Source of the DNA: Nocardia sp. NBC_01327
GTDB lineage: Bacteria > Actinomycetota > Actinomycetes > Mycobacteriales > Mycobacteriaceae
Assembly (NCBI RefSeq): GCF_035958815.1
Contig: NZ_CP108383.1
Span: 6,200,001-6,264,000, forward strand
Reading direction: 5' to 3'
DNA: 64,000 bases
Within the stretch, counting starts at the first letter, position 1. Every line of letters begins with the position of its first letter. The translations under genes and the position numbers were made by a program. The notes beneath the pieces are model-generated. The model was not told the origin of the DNA and did no database searches. It saw nothing but the letters and a program-made list of their open reading frames with translations. Below, in pieces: positions 23,440-32,945 of this stretch.

Positions 23440-25302
23440 GTGAACACCGAGAGTGCGCACGCACTGTCGGTAGCGGTCGGTCACCTCCTGAACGCGTCCC
23501 TGGTTCCGTTGCACGATGACGAATTCATCGCACTCATGCGGGAAGTCGAAACCTGCACCCGCAAACTCGAAGCAGTCAAAACCCGTTTCGTCGTGGAAAC
23601 CACCAGTCGTGGCCTGGCCCAGCGGGGTGGGGTCGCGTCCCCGAAGGTGTTCCTGCGTCAAACCTTGGGTATCTCCCGCGCCGACGCCGCGTCCCGGGTC
23701 AGCGTCGCGGTGGAAACCGGTCCGCGCATCGTCTCCGGTGTGGAGCTGGAACCGACCCTGGCGCACGTGGCTGCCGCGCACCGTGAAGGGGTGATCGGTG
23801 TCGATCATGTGCGGCGGATCATGACGGTGATGAACCGGTTGCCCGGCAGTCTCGACATGGACGTTCGTGAGGCCACCGAGTTGCAGTTGACCGAGTTCGC
23901 GCCCACCGGGTACCCGGAAGGGTTGCCGGTGATGGGTGAAGTGTTGCTCGCGGGTTTGGATCCGGATGGCTCGTTGAGTTCCGATGCCGATCGTGAACGC
24001 ATGCGCGGTCTCACCCTGGGTGCCGAGCGTGCGGATGGGATGTCTCCGTGGAACGGGGAGATCAACCGCAAGCTGCGCTCGGTCCTCGAGCCGGTGTTCG
24101 CGAAGCTGGCCCGCCCGGGTATGTGCAATCCGAAGGATCCGCAGAGCCCGTGGGTGTCCGAGCACAAGCTCGATGCCAAGGCGATGGCGGCGTGTGTCGA
24201 GCGTGATACCCGTACTCCGGCGCAGCGTAATCATGATGCGCTGCTGGCGTTCTTGCGCCCGGAGTTCGGTGGCCCGGCGAAGTTGGGTAGGCATCGTGGT
24301 CTGCCGGTGTCGGTGATCGTCACGATGAGCGTGACGGATCTGGAAGCCGACGCCGGTGTCGCCACGACCGCGTCCGGTGGGATCGTGTCGATCCCGGAAG
24401 CTTTGGAGTTGGCGGCGAAGTCGAACAAGTATCTGGCGGTGCTGAACCCGGTGGGGTTGCCGCTGTATCTGGGTCGCGGTACCCGCTCGGTGAACCTGGA
24501 CCACACCCGCAACTCCTCGAGCATCGAGTGCGAGTCCCGTACGGCGGGCCTCGATTTCGGTGCTCACCCGGCCGGTTTCGAGCCCGGTTCGCAGACAGGT
24601 GATGCCGATCGCGAGTGCGGGTCGGCTGATCTCGGACACCGCGCCCTGCCTACCGGCGCCGAGAGGGTTCCGGGTACGGCCGGTCCCGACCATGCCCCCG
24701 GCTCATCGGGCACCGAATGCGACTGCCAGTCGGGAAGCTGCGGTACCGGTGCGTGCACTGTCAGCGCCGAGACCGGTTCGCGGGCAGACGGTTCCAGCCA
24801 CGACCTCTGTGCAGCTGGCAACGAGGATGGTTCAGGATCGGCGAGCACCGGCCACGGCACCCGGCCAGCCTGCTTGGTGTTCGGACCGCGGTCCTTCGGG
24901 ACCGAGCGGGTTCCCCGGTTGGCCAGTGCCGCACAACGACTGGCGCTCATCGCCTCCGAGAAGGGCTGCACCCGCCCTGGGTGCGATGCCCCGGCGACGA
25001 TGTGCGCGGTGCATCACATCACCGAGTGGAGCAACGGTGGGCGCACCGATATCGACAACCTCACCCTCGCGTGCGATCACTGCCATGCCCAGGTCCACGA
25101 CGGACCCGGAGGGTGGAAAACGGTGGTCATGGGACCGGAGTCGGAGTTTCCGGGGCGGACCGGGTGGATCGGGCCCCCGCACATCAACCCCAGCGGGGAA
25201 CCACAGGTCAATCACCTGCACCACCCGCTCGAGCTGAAGGCTGCTGCGGTGGCGCGGATCCGGGCTCGTAACGAGCGGGAACTACAGCGCTACCGGCAGT
25301 AG
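23440..25302 (+). CDS. 13E12-type DUF222/HNH endonuclease-domain protein
   Basis: About 620 residues. The N-terminal DUF222 region carries FVVETTSRGLAQRGGVASPKVFLRQTLGISRADAASRV. The C-terminal HNH domain has CTRPGCDAPATMCAVHHITEWSNGG, then DNLTLACDHCHAQVHDG, with two Cys pairs and the catalytic His. Between them about 130 low-complexity residues rich in Gly, Ser, Thr and Asp (about 24,500-24,900) replace the usual short join. GGGGGAG lies 6 nt before the GTG at 23440; an ATG 21 nt upstream is the alternative. These proteins are multicopy in mycobacteria and Nocardia; their role is unknown. Confidence 0.87.
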   Translation: MNTESAHALSVAVGHLLNASLVPLHDDEFIALMREVETCTRKLEAVKTRFVVETTSRGLAQRGGVASPKVFLRQTLGISRADAASRVSVAVETGPRIVSGVELEPTLAHVAAAHREGVIGVDHVRRIMTVMNRLPGSLDMDVREATELQLTEFAPTGYPEGLPVMGEVLLAGLDPDGSLSSDADRERMRGLTLGAERADGMSPWNGEINRKLRSVLEPVFAKLARPGMCNPKDPQSPWVSEHKLDAKAMAACVERDTRTPAQRNHDALLAFLRPEFGGPAKLGRHRGLPVSVIVTMSVTDLEADAGVATTASGGIVSIPEALELAAKSNKYLAVLNPVGLPLYLGRGTRSVNLDHTRNSSSIECESRTAGLDFGAHPAGFEPGSQTGDADRECGSADLGHRALPTGAERVPGTAGPDHAPGSSGTECDCQSGSCGTGACTVSAETGSRADGSSHDLCAAGNEDGSGSASTGHGTRPACLVFGPRSFGTERVPRLASAAQRLALIASEKGCTRPGCDAPATMCAVHHITEWSNGGRTDIDNLTLACDHCHAQVHDGPGGWKTVVMGPESEFPGRTGWIGPPHINPSGEPQVNHLHHPLELKAAAVARIRARNERELQRYRQ

Positions 25303-25420
25303 GTTCCACACCCGCCTGCTGACACCTGTCTGTACCTGTTCCACCGCCGGGGTTCGTTCCCGTCGGTGCTACAGGTCGTTGTGCGAGTGGGGGTTTCGGG
25401 GTCTTGGTTCTCGGTTCTTG

Positions 25421-26240
25421 GTCTTTCGGGTTTTGTCTTTTCGGGTTTTGTCTCTGAAACCGGACCAAAGCCGGTCGACCCCGCCGGTACCGCAGGTACC
25501 TCCCTACTGCGGAAGGTAAATCGGGTACCCCACCTGACGTCACCAGCACGGCCATCTCGGGCCCTGCCCGCACCCCGTGGCCCAACACCACCTCTCGACG
25601 CACACAACCCAGGTGCACCGGCCCCATCTCGGCCTCGAAACCCCCTGAAGCGGGCACCACGCTACCCTTCTCTCCGACCGCACAGCAGGTATCCGCACGG
25701 CACAGACCCGGTAACCGTTGTGCCGCAGAGACACCCGCTGTTCCATCCCGGTGGCCGATGGGTTCTATGCCGAAACGGCCGGTACACCTGGACTTCTCGC
25801 CCCCGGCCTGTAGGCCCACCGCCGGACTTGGCCTTTCGGGTTTTGTCTTTTCGGGTTTGTCTCGGAAACCGGACCACAGCCGGTCGACCCCGCCGGTACC
25901 GCAGGTACCTCCATACTGCGGAAGGTAAATCGGGTACCCCACCCGACGCCACCAGCACAGCCATCTCGGGCCCTGCCCGCACCCGGAGACCCACCACCGC
26001 CTCTCGACGCACGCAACCCAGGTGCACCGACCTCATCTCGGCCTCGAAACCACCTGAAGCGGGCACCACACCGCGCTTCTCCCCGACCGCACAGCAGGTA
26101 TCCGCACGGCACAGGCCCGATAACCGTTGTGCCGCTGAGACACCCGCTGTTTCGTCGCCAGCCGTCGATGTTCTCGCCATCGAAACGGCCGGTGCACCGT
26201 GGATTTCTCGCCCCGGCCTACAGGCCCGCCGCCGGACTTG
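25421..26240. repeat. Two tandem copies of a 410-bp block
   Basis: Copy 1 is 25421-25830 and copy 2 is 25831-26240; they abut exactly and are roughly 88-90% identical by eye. Each begins with CTTTCGGGTTTTGTCTTTTC, itself a 15-bp direct repeat, and ends with CGCCGGACTTG. The start of a third copy follows at 26241. Several KpnI-like GGTACC palindromes lie in each. No protein is recognisable on either strand: the minus strand is open but the copies differ by replacement as much as by silent change. The whole 25303-26385 gap holds nothing else I can identify. Confidence 0.85.
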
Positions 26241-26385
26241 GCCTTTCAGGTGCTCTGAAGCGGGACCCAGCGGGTCACCCTGTACAGGGCTGCAGGTTCC
26301 TCCCTGGTTGGGGAGCTAAGGTCGGGTTCGGCTGCCAGGATTCCCACGCTTCTTGTTGTTCTGTATGACACCGGGGAGCGACACA

Positions 26386-27726
26386 CTATGAGGCCGCGGA
26401 CTCGCTGTCGCCTAGTCCTGGGATCCATTTCTCGGCCAGTGCGATGAATGGGCCCTCGGCGTCGAGTTGGGCGCATATCCCTACCACTCCCCCGAGAACC
26501 CTTCCGAGCATTGCATATTCGGGGCGATCGGCGGGTGCGCGCATGGCGCGGGCGTTGGTGAGGGAGATGTTTTCGGGCTCTAGTGAGCGGGCTACCTCCT
26601 CTTGGAGGAACGCTCGGGTGAAGTGGAAGTCGGTGCCGTTGATCTGGGCGAGAACGGGGGTGATGCGGTTTTGGAGGGGAGCCATGTCGATGGGTGCGCC
26701 GGGTTTTATGAAGCCTTCCTCGCGGAGAACCTGCTCCATGCCTGCGTAGTCCTCGGTCAGTGCGCAGCGGGCCAATCGGCCTACGGCACGGGGGATTCCG
26801 TGGGGAGTCAGGGCGCACGCGCCGAAATCGATGATGCCGAGGCGGTTGTCGGGGCGCAGTTGGAAGTTCCCCGGATGCGGGTCACAGTGCAGCAGACCGA
26901 CGCGGGAGGGTGAGCAGAGGGCGAACTCGGCGAGCAGGAGCCCGGCGCGATTGCGTTCTGGGCGAGCACCATTGGCGATGATGCGGGACAGCGGCACGCC
27001 GTCCATCCATTCGGAGACCAGGACCTTGGGTGCGGCGGCTACCACGCGGGGGATGAAGAATTGCGGGTCGCCGGCGAAGGCCTTGGCGAAGCGGCGCTGG
27101 TAGGCGGCTTCGATGCGGTAGTCGAGTTCGTCGTCGGTGCGGGCCAGGAACTCTTCGATGAGCTGGCGCGCATTGGTTCCGGCGAGCAGGGTGTTGAAGG
27201 CGCCCGAAACCATCTGCAGCATTTTGAGATCCGCGCGCAGCGATTCCTCCGCCTCCGGATACTGCACCTTCACCGCGACTTCGCGCCCGTCGTGCCAGAT
27301 CGCCTTGTGCACCTGGCCGATACTGGCCGCGGCAATCGGCTGATCGTCGAAGTGAGTGAAGCGCTTGCGCCAGGCCGTGCCCAGTTGCAGGTCGAGCATG
27401 CGGTGAGTGTCGGCCACCGGCATGGGCGGGGCCTCCTGCTGCAATCGGGTGAGCGCCTCGCGGAAGTGGTCGGAAAAGCGCGGGGGCACTGCCGCCTCGG
27501 CGACGCTGAGGGCCTGGCCCAGTTTCATGGCTCCGCCCTTGAGCTCACCGAGCACCGCGAAGACCTGATCGGCGGCCGCGTCGAGCATCTCGTCGGTAAT
27601 GCCGCCGCGTTCCGCACCTGACAGCAGTCCGCGTCCGGTGGCGGCCACGCGCTGCGCCATGAGCGTCGCGGGAATGCTCGCCACCTTGGCCATGCGGGCG
27701 ATGCCTTTTCTTCTGAGTCCGGCCAC
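26386..27726 (-). CDS. ABC1/AarF (UbiB-like) atypical protein kinase
   Basis: 446 residues. KxGQ motif in GELKGGAMKLGQALSVAEA, kinase lysine in EVAVKVQYPEAEE, catalytic loop HCDPHPGNFQLRP and metal site IIDFGACALTPHG. This is the standard-length form of the family; the copy at 14020-15492 is a diverged paralogue. GTG start with AAAGGA upstream. It is convergent with the 410-bp repeat block and separated by 109 nt from the EEP-domain gene. Its substrate is unknown; the family is linked to isoprenoid quinone or lipid homeostasis. Confidence 0.88.
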   Translation of the reverse strand: MAGLRRKGIARMAKVASIPATLMAQRVAATGRGLLSGAERGGITDEMLDAAADQVFAVLGELKGGAMKLGQALSVAEAAVPPRFSDHFREALTRLQQEAPPMPVADTHRMLDLQLGTAWRKRFTHFDDQPIAAASIGQVHKAIWHDGREVAVKVQYPEAEESLRADLKMLQMVSGAFNTLLAGTNARQLIEEFLARTDDELDYRIEAAYQRRFAKAFAGDPQFFIPRVVAAAPKVLVSEWMDGVPLSRIIANGARPERNRAGLLLAEFALCSPSRVGLLHCDPHPGNFQLRPDNRLGIIDFGACALTPHGIPRAVGRLARCALTEDYAGMEQVLREEGFIKPGAPIDMAPLQNRITPVLAQINGTDFHFTRAFLQEEVARSLEPENISLTNARAMRAPADRPEYAMLGRVLGGVVGICAQLDAEGPFIALAEKWIPGLGDSESAAS

Positions 27727-27835
27727 GTTGCCGATCCTTTCCTCCGGAGCGCTCCCCCGAGCCCGCCCGACTCCCGTCCCAGACAGTGTAGGCGCGTTTC
27801 CGGGGCCGGTCGATCACGTGCCGGTCACCACGGTG

Positions 27836-28765
27836 TCAGCCCAGCCCGATGACCGCCGATACCGCACGGTGATCAGGGCCGGGGACACGCAGGACCACCG
27901 GATCGGTGATCGTCACACCACGCCCGAGAATGTGGTCCAGGCGGGCAAGCGGGAAGGAGGCGGGCCAGGTGAAGCCCGCGCCCGAGTGATTGTCCCGGTA
28001 GCCGGGGGCGAAGGCGGACCAGTGCCGGTCGGTGCCTGCGGTATTGAAGTCACCGGCTACCACGACGCGGTCTGCGCCTTCCTTGCTCAGCGCGCGGGAA
28101 AGGACGCTCAGGCCGTTGTTGCGGGTTGCGGTGTCGCCCGGGCGAACCGATGGCAGGTGCACGACGTACACGACGAGTTCTCCGTGCGGAGTGGCAATTC
28201 GGGTGCGCAGCCCGCGATGCCAATCCACGCCTACGTCGACGGCACTGGTATCCGAGATCGGGTATCGGCTCCACAGCCCGACGGTGCCGAGTTCGTCGTG
28301 GTAGCGGTAATCGTCGTCCAGGATGCCGAGCACCGCTTCACGATTGCTGCCGCCGAGCTCCTGCACCGCGATGATGTCAGCATTGATGGCGGCGAGCGCA
28401 CGAGCGGTTGCTACCGGAGAAGTGTTGGCGGCGAACAGGTTCTGCGATACGACTCGGACCGATTGCGACTCCGGGACGGCCGGCGCACCGGGCGCCCACC
28501 ACGATCCGAAGAGATAGGCCCAGGCCATCAGTGGAACCAAGGCGGCGACCGCACCTGCCGGGCATCGGCACAGGACGGCGACCACTGCCAACACCGGGAT
28601 CAGCGCGCCGAGCCACGGCGCTGCGGTATCCATTGCGACGCCGAGGCCGCCGATATCCGGGATCCTGGTGTGCGCGATAAGCAGCAACGTGAGAAGTGCT
28701 GCCGCACTCGCGAATACGGCGATCTTGCCGATGCTGACCCTGTTCACGTCGTGCAGCTGATTCAC
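27836..28765 (-). CDS. Membrane-anchored endonuclease/exonuclease/phosphatase-fold protein
   Basis: 309 residues. Three hydrophobic segments occupy the first 90 residues (topology typical of EndA-like EEP membrane proteins), then an EEP domain: VVSQNLFAAN, the catalytic-site IIAVQELGG, VVAGDFNTAGTDRHW and LDHILGRG ... PGPDHRAVSAVI, which give the Asn, Glu, Asp-x-Asn and Asp-His residues of the fold. The active site is probably outside the cell and may cleave phosphodiesters of nucleic acid or lipid. I start it at the GTG overlapping the hydrolase stop (GTGA); it is in one operon with that gene. Confidence 0.85.
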   Translation of the reverse strand: MNQLHDVNRVSIGKIAVFASAAALLTLLLIAHTRIPDIGGLGVAMDTAAPWLGALIPVLAVVAVLCRCPAGAVAALVPLMAWAYLFGSWWAPGAPAVPESQSVRVVSQNLFAANTSPVATARALAAINADIIAVQELGGSNREAVLGILDDDYRYHDELGTVGLWSRYPISDTSAVDVGVDWHRGLRTRIATPHGELVVYVVHLPSVRPGDTATRNNGLSVLSRALSKEGADRVVVAGDFNTAGTDRHWSAFAPGYRDNHSGAGFTWPASFPLARLDHILGRGVTITDPVVLRVPGPDHRAVSAVIGLG

Positions 28766-30711
28766 TGGACAGGACACAGTCGTCGCGGCGTCTTGTCGCC
28801 CGTCACTTGCGCATCCACACACCCCCCAGGCAGACCACCGGAATCGGCCGCACCGAAATTGGCGGTGACAGTGAGCTCGCCGTCGCCGAAGACACTGCGC
28901 TGCACCAGATGATCATCGGTGAGCCACCGGAAGTCCGTCATGGGCAGGGTGCCCGCCGCCTGGTGCAGTGGTGCGAAGAACTGTTGCAGGCGTGCGATTT
29001 CGGGACCGCGGGCGGTCAAGGTGGCGCGGTCCAGGGCGAAGTTCAGCGGGGTGTTGTTCAGAATGGCGGTGAGGGCGCGCATGGTCTGCTGCTGCGGGAG
29101 TTTGTAGTACGACAGCTCCCACCGGTCCACATTGACCAGCGAATCGTGCAGGACGGTTTCGTACAGCGGCACGCGGTACACCGGATCGAACATCGACCGC
29201 ACCAGATTCTCGGGCAGGTCGACCGGCTTGAAGAACACCTGCGGCGCCTGCTCCGGGTAGTAGGCGCCCCAGACCTGACGATCGCGCTGAAACTTCCAGA
29301 GCTCATCCGAAATCGGGTTCTGCGCACCGTGATCGAACGCGAGCACCGGTGCCGCCCAGGCCCCCGCCGCCTCCGATCCGAGCACCTGCCCGCGCTCGGC
29401 GAGCCAGCGCATGCGGTCGAGGCGGTTGGCGCGGTCCTGCTGTTGATTCATCGGGTGCGCGGCGGCGTAGTCGTCGAAGAAGTCGCCGGCGGCATCGACA
29501 TCGAGGAAGTAGGTGTTCGCGCCATTGGCGGACATCTGCGCGTAGCGATCCCGGTACAGCGCCGGATCCTGTTTCAGCGCTTGCGAACTCACATAGCAGC
29601 CGCGGCCGCCGAAACCGTTCTCGGGCTTGCCCTCGGCATCGTGGACGCAGCCCTCCGGCCAGATCCGGCCGGGCCAGCGCGAACCGGGGTTGTCGGCGGT
29701 GGCGGGATCCTGGGCGTTGTCCCACGAATCGTAGGGTCCGGCAAGGTATCCGGCGTTCTCGGCGGCGTCGATCGCCGCCTTGGTCATCGGGTGGTCATCG
29801 GCGTCATAGCCCAGCCACATCTGACTCAGCCCGAGGTCACGCATCTGCGCGATGGCCTCCGGGCTGCGGCCGTCGCCCCACAGGTACGCGTGGAAAGCGC
29901 CCAGCAGCTTGGCAATCCGCGGATTCTGCTTGATCTTGTCCGTCATCGACACGAACCCGCCATGCTTGATCAGCTCATCGCGGTAGTCCTTCGCAGCGGC
30001 GACGGGTGACCCATCCGTGAGTGCGAAACTCACCGAGTAGTCGCGAGTGCCCGCGCGCTCGTCGAAGTCGTGTGCGGCGCTGGAGAGCAGTTTGCCCGCA
30101 ACGGAATTCACGGTCAGGCTGCTGCCGATATCGGTGGGCACGATATAGCCGACTCCGCGAGCGCCGAGGGTGTAGCCCCAGAACGGCATGGTCAGACCGG
30201 AGGTCAAGGCGAGGGGCTCGCCGATGAGTCCGGTATCGGGGCCGTTCCAGAACGGGTCCCGCACGGGCAGGGACAGCCCCTCGCCGCGCGGGATCTGCAG
30301 CGCGGTCGCGCTCGTATCGCCGCCGGTGACCGGCCAGGTGAGTGTCGAGTCGCGGTCGCTGTGCACCGTGATTCGCAGACGCCCGTCCTCGGTGGTCGCG
30401 GTCACCGTCAGCGCACGGTCCGGGTAAGCCCAGTGCGCCTGGGTGCCGTCGATCCGCACCGGGCCGGGCGCGCCCAGCGGGTCGGCTGCCGCCGCGGACA
30501 GTTCGACGCTGTGTCCGTCGGCGGTCGCCGTGACCGCCAGCGAAGTGGTGTCGACGTCCGCACTGCCGCCGCCCATGGGGATAACCACACGATTGCCATC
30601 AATTTTCGGACGGGCGGCAGATGTGTCCTCACCGCAGGCCGTGATCCCGGTGGCCGTCAGACTCAGCAGCGCGATCACGGCCACGGCTCGAGGCGATCTC
30701 CGAAGTCTCAT
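28762..30711 (-). CDS. Lipoprotein glycoside hydrolase, GH101-like or related
   Basis: 649 residues. Lipobox TGITAC near residue 26 marks an exported lipoprotein. The first 230 residues are beta-rich; then a TIM-barrel-like region has AFHAYLWGDGRSPE, YFLDVDAAGDFFDD and GQVLGSEAAGAWAAP, plausible Asp nucleophile and Glu acid sites. It resembles endo-alpha-N-acetylgalactosaminidase-type hydrolases, but I cannot fix the family. Start at the ATG at 30711, which has GAGAGG 9 nt upstream; the GTG 9 nt before it is too close. Convergent on nothing, divergent from the response regulator, and in one operon with the EEP gene. Confidence 0.7.
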   Translation of the reverse strand: MRLRRSPRAVAVIALLSLTATGITACGEDTSAARPKIDGNRVVIPMGGGSADVDTTSLAVTATADGHSVELSAAAADPLGAPGPVRIDGTQAHWAYPDRALTVTATTEDGRLRITVHSDRDSTLTWPVTGGDTSATALQIPRGEGLSLPVRDPFWNGPDTGLIGEPLALTSGLTMPFWGYTLGARGVGYIVPTDIGSSLTVNSVAGKLLSSAAHDFDERAGTRDYSVSFALTDGSPVAAAKDYRDELIKHGGFVSMTDKIKQNPRIAKLLGAFHAYLWGDGRSPEAIAQMRDLGLSQMWLGYDADDHPMTKAAIDAAENAGYLAGPYDSWDNAQDPATADNPGSRWPGRIWPEGCVHDAEGKPENGFGGRGCYVSSQALKQDPALYRDRYAQMSANGANTYFLDVDAAGDFFDDYAAAHPMNQQQDRANRLDRMRWLAERGQVLGSEAAGAWAAPVLAFDHGAQNPISDELWKFQRDRQVWGAYYPEQAPQVFFKPVDLPENLVRSMFDPVYRVPLYETVLHDSLVNVDRWELSYYKLPQQQTMRALTAILNNTPLNFALDRATLTARGPEIARLQQFFAPLHQAAGTLPMTDFRWLTDDHLVQRSVFGDGELTVTANFGAADSGGLPGGCVDAQVTGDKTPRRLCPVQ

Positions 30712-30786
30712 GGTCGCCACCCTCTCGGTCCGAGATGAGAGTCCGATGAGAAGGCGCAGGCAGAGGTATTACGTATAGTCCCAGGC

Positions 30787-31449
30787 GTGCGGGTACTGGT
30801 GGTCGACGACGAAGCGGCGGTGCGGGAGGCGCTGGTGCGCGCCCTCGACAGCGAGGGCTACGAGACCCACTCCGCGGTCGACGGCGCTGCCGCGCTGGAG
30901 GCGATTGCCCGGTGGCAGCCGGAGGTTGTGGTGCTGGATGTGCTGATGCCGTTCATGGATGGGCTGACGGCCTGCCGCACCCTGCGCGGGCGCGGTGACC
31001 GCACGCCGATTCTCATGCTCACCGCGCGTGATGCGGTGGCCGACCGCATTGCCGGGCTCGATGCGGGCGCCGACGACTATCTCGTCAAGCCGTTCGATCT
31101 GGACGAATTGCTGGCTCGGGTGCGGGCGCTGGTGCGGCGCACCTATCCCGAGGACGGCGCGGTGCTGTCGGCGGCGGATCTGATCATGGATACCGCCGCG
31201 CATACCGTGCGCCGCGCCGGGCGCGAGATCGAGCTCAGCCGAACCGAATTCGCGCTCCTCGAGGTGCTGCTGCGCAATGCGGGGCAGGCGCTGCCGCGCG
31301 AGATGCTCATCGACCGCGTGTGGGGCCACCATTCGTCGAATTCGCTCGAGGTCTACATCCGCTATCTGCGGCGCAAGGTCGAAACCGCCGGGGAACCGCC
31401 GCTGATCCATACGGTGCGCGGAGTCGGCTACCGGCTGGGCGCAGTATGA
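30787..31449 (+). CDS. OmpR-family response regulator
   Basis: 220 residues. Receiver domain with acidic pocket VVDDE, phospho-acceptor Asp in VVVLDVLMPFMDG and Lys in YLVKPFDLDEL; DNA-binding winged helix ELSRTEFALLEVLLRNAGQALPREMLIDRVWG ... VYIRYLRRKVE. It resembles MprA/TcrA of mycobacteria. Its stop overlaps the histidine kinase start as ATGA. The 75-bp gap to the glycoside hydrolase gene is the shared divergent promoter, so the hydrolase operon is a likely target. Confidence 0.93.
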   Translation: MRVLVVDDEAAVREALVRALDSEGYETHSAVDGAAALEAIARWQPEVVVLDVLMPFMDGLTACRTLRGRGDRTPILMLTARDAVADRIAGLDAGADDYLVKPFDLDELLARVRALVRRTYPEDGAVLSAADLIMDTAAHTVRRAGREIELSRTEFALLEVLLRNAGQALPREMLIDRVWGHHSSNSLEVYIRYLRRKVETAGEPPLIHTVRGVGYRLGAV

Positions 31450-32807
31450 AGCGGCTCGGGCTGCGGGGGCGGATCGCCGTATTCTTCGTGCTGGCAATGG
31501 CTTTGGCGCTCGCGGGCATGGGCACCGCCGCATATGTCGTGACCGGGCACGAGTTGAACAGTGCGCTGGATCTGGGGCTGCGCCGGCAGGCCACGCGGAT
31601 CATTCGGCAGTTTCCGGTCGAACCGCAGGTGGCCGCCATGTCGGGGCCGTGCGAGTACTTGGCGGCACCGAGTTGCGTGCAGGTGGTGGCAGCCGACGGG
31701 ACCATCGAATCCGAGCATGCACCCGACGCCACATTGCCGATAAACGCCCGAACACGGGATGTCGCAACAGGTTCGGCGGACGGGTACTTCAGCGATATCA
31801 CCCTGGCCGGTTATCGCATGCGCATGTACACCGCACCGCTGCGGCCGGGAAGCGCCGTGCAGGTGGCACAGCGATCCGAGACGGTCGATACCGGTCTGCG
31901 GCGGGTCGGCATCGCACTGCTCGCCGCCGCCGCGGCAGGGATACTGCTGGCGGCGGCCATCGGTACCGTGCTCGCGCGGCGGGCACTGGCGCCGGTGGCG
32001 GCATTGACCCGGGCGGCCGAGCGGGTGGCGCGCACCCGGGATCCCAACGAGCACATAGTGATTACCGGCTCCGATGAGCTGGCCCGGCTGGGGACCAGCG
32101 TCAACACCATGCTCGACGAACTCGACGCGGCACTCACGGGCGAGCGGAATTCCCTTGCGGCACAGCAGCGTTTGATCGCCGACGCCTCACACGAGCTGCG
32201 CACGCCGCTCACCGCGCTGCGCACCAATATCGATCTACTGCGCCGCTCTGCACGCCTGACGCCGAGCCAGCTCGGGGACACCGTCGCCGCGCTGCGGGTG
32301 CAGTCGGAAGAGCTGTCGGGGCTGGTCACCGATCTCATCGACCTCGCCCGCGCCGACGATCCTGCCGCGCCACACGAAGTCCTGGAAGATCTGCGGCTGG
32401 ATGCGCTGGTCGCAGAGCGGGTGCAGACCGCCCGAAGGCATTGGCCCGCAATCATCTTCGACACCGAACTGGAGCCGACCACGGTCCAGGGCGCGGCCGC
32501 CCGACTGGCCCGCGCGGTCACCAACCTGCTCGACAATGCCGCCAAATTCAGTCCGCCCGGCGCGACCGTCCACGTGCGATTGAGTCACCGGCAGCTGACA
32601 GTTCACGATACGGGCGCAGGCATTGCCGCCGAAGACGTACCGCACGTCTTCGACCGCTTCTACCGCTCCCCCACCGCCCGCACCACTGCGGGCCACGGCC
32701 TGGGCCTGGCCATCGTGGCGCAGGTCGCCGAACTGCACAGCGCGGAAATCGGCCTAGTCTCCGAACCCGGCCGAGGATCCGAATTCCGCCTCACCTTTCC
32801 CAGCTGA
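31446..32807 (+). CDS. Sensor histidine kinase (MprB-like)
   Basis: 453 residues. TM helix at about 12-32, an extracellular sensor of about 125 residues with one Cys pair (PCEYLAAPSC), second TM near 155-178, HAMP domain, then HisKA with ADASHELRTPLTALRTN and an ATPase domain with N-box NLLDNAAKFSP, G1 HDTGAGI, F-box FDRFYRSP and G2 GHGLGLAIV. Complete kinase. It overlaps the response regulator by four bases, a standard two-component pair. The extracellular Cys pair suggests a sensed envelope or redox signal; that is inference. Confidence 0.93.
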   Translation: MKRLGLRGRIAVFFVLAMALALAGMGTAAYVVTGHELNSALDLGLRRQATRIIRQFPVEPQVAAMSGPCEYLAAPSCVQVVAADGTIESEHAPDATLPINARTRDVATGSADGYFSDITLAGYRMRMYTAPLRPGSAVQVAQRSETVDTGLRRVGIALLAAAAAGILLAAAIGTVLARRALAPVAALTRAAERVARTRDPNEHIVITGSDELARLGTSVNTMLDELDAALTGERNSLAAQQRLIADASHELRTPLTALRTNIDLLRRSARLTPSQLGDTVAALRVQSEELSGLVTDLIDLARADDPAAPHEVLEDLRLDALVAERVQTARRHWPAIIFDTELEPTTVQGAAARLARAVTNLLDNAAKFSPPGATVHVRLSHRQLTVHDTGAGIAAEDVPHVFDRFYRSPTARTTAGHGLGLAIVAQVAELHSAEIGLVSEPGRGSEFRLTFPS

Positions 32808-32945
32808 TCGCGCGCCGAGGATGCGAAACGTCGTGGCGAGCATCGCCGATCGGACTCGCCGACCTGAGGCATATGGACATTCGAGGCAAGTGGTATCGGC
32901 CCAGCGGCGCTCTCGACGATCACGAATTTCGCAGAGCGCTCGGCA

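Noticed and set aside
25208..26180. Minus-strand frames in the 410-bp repeats
   Set aside because: The two copies differ by amino-acid-changing substitutions as often as silent ones and share no recognisable domain.
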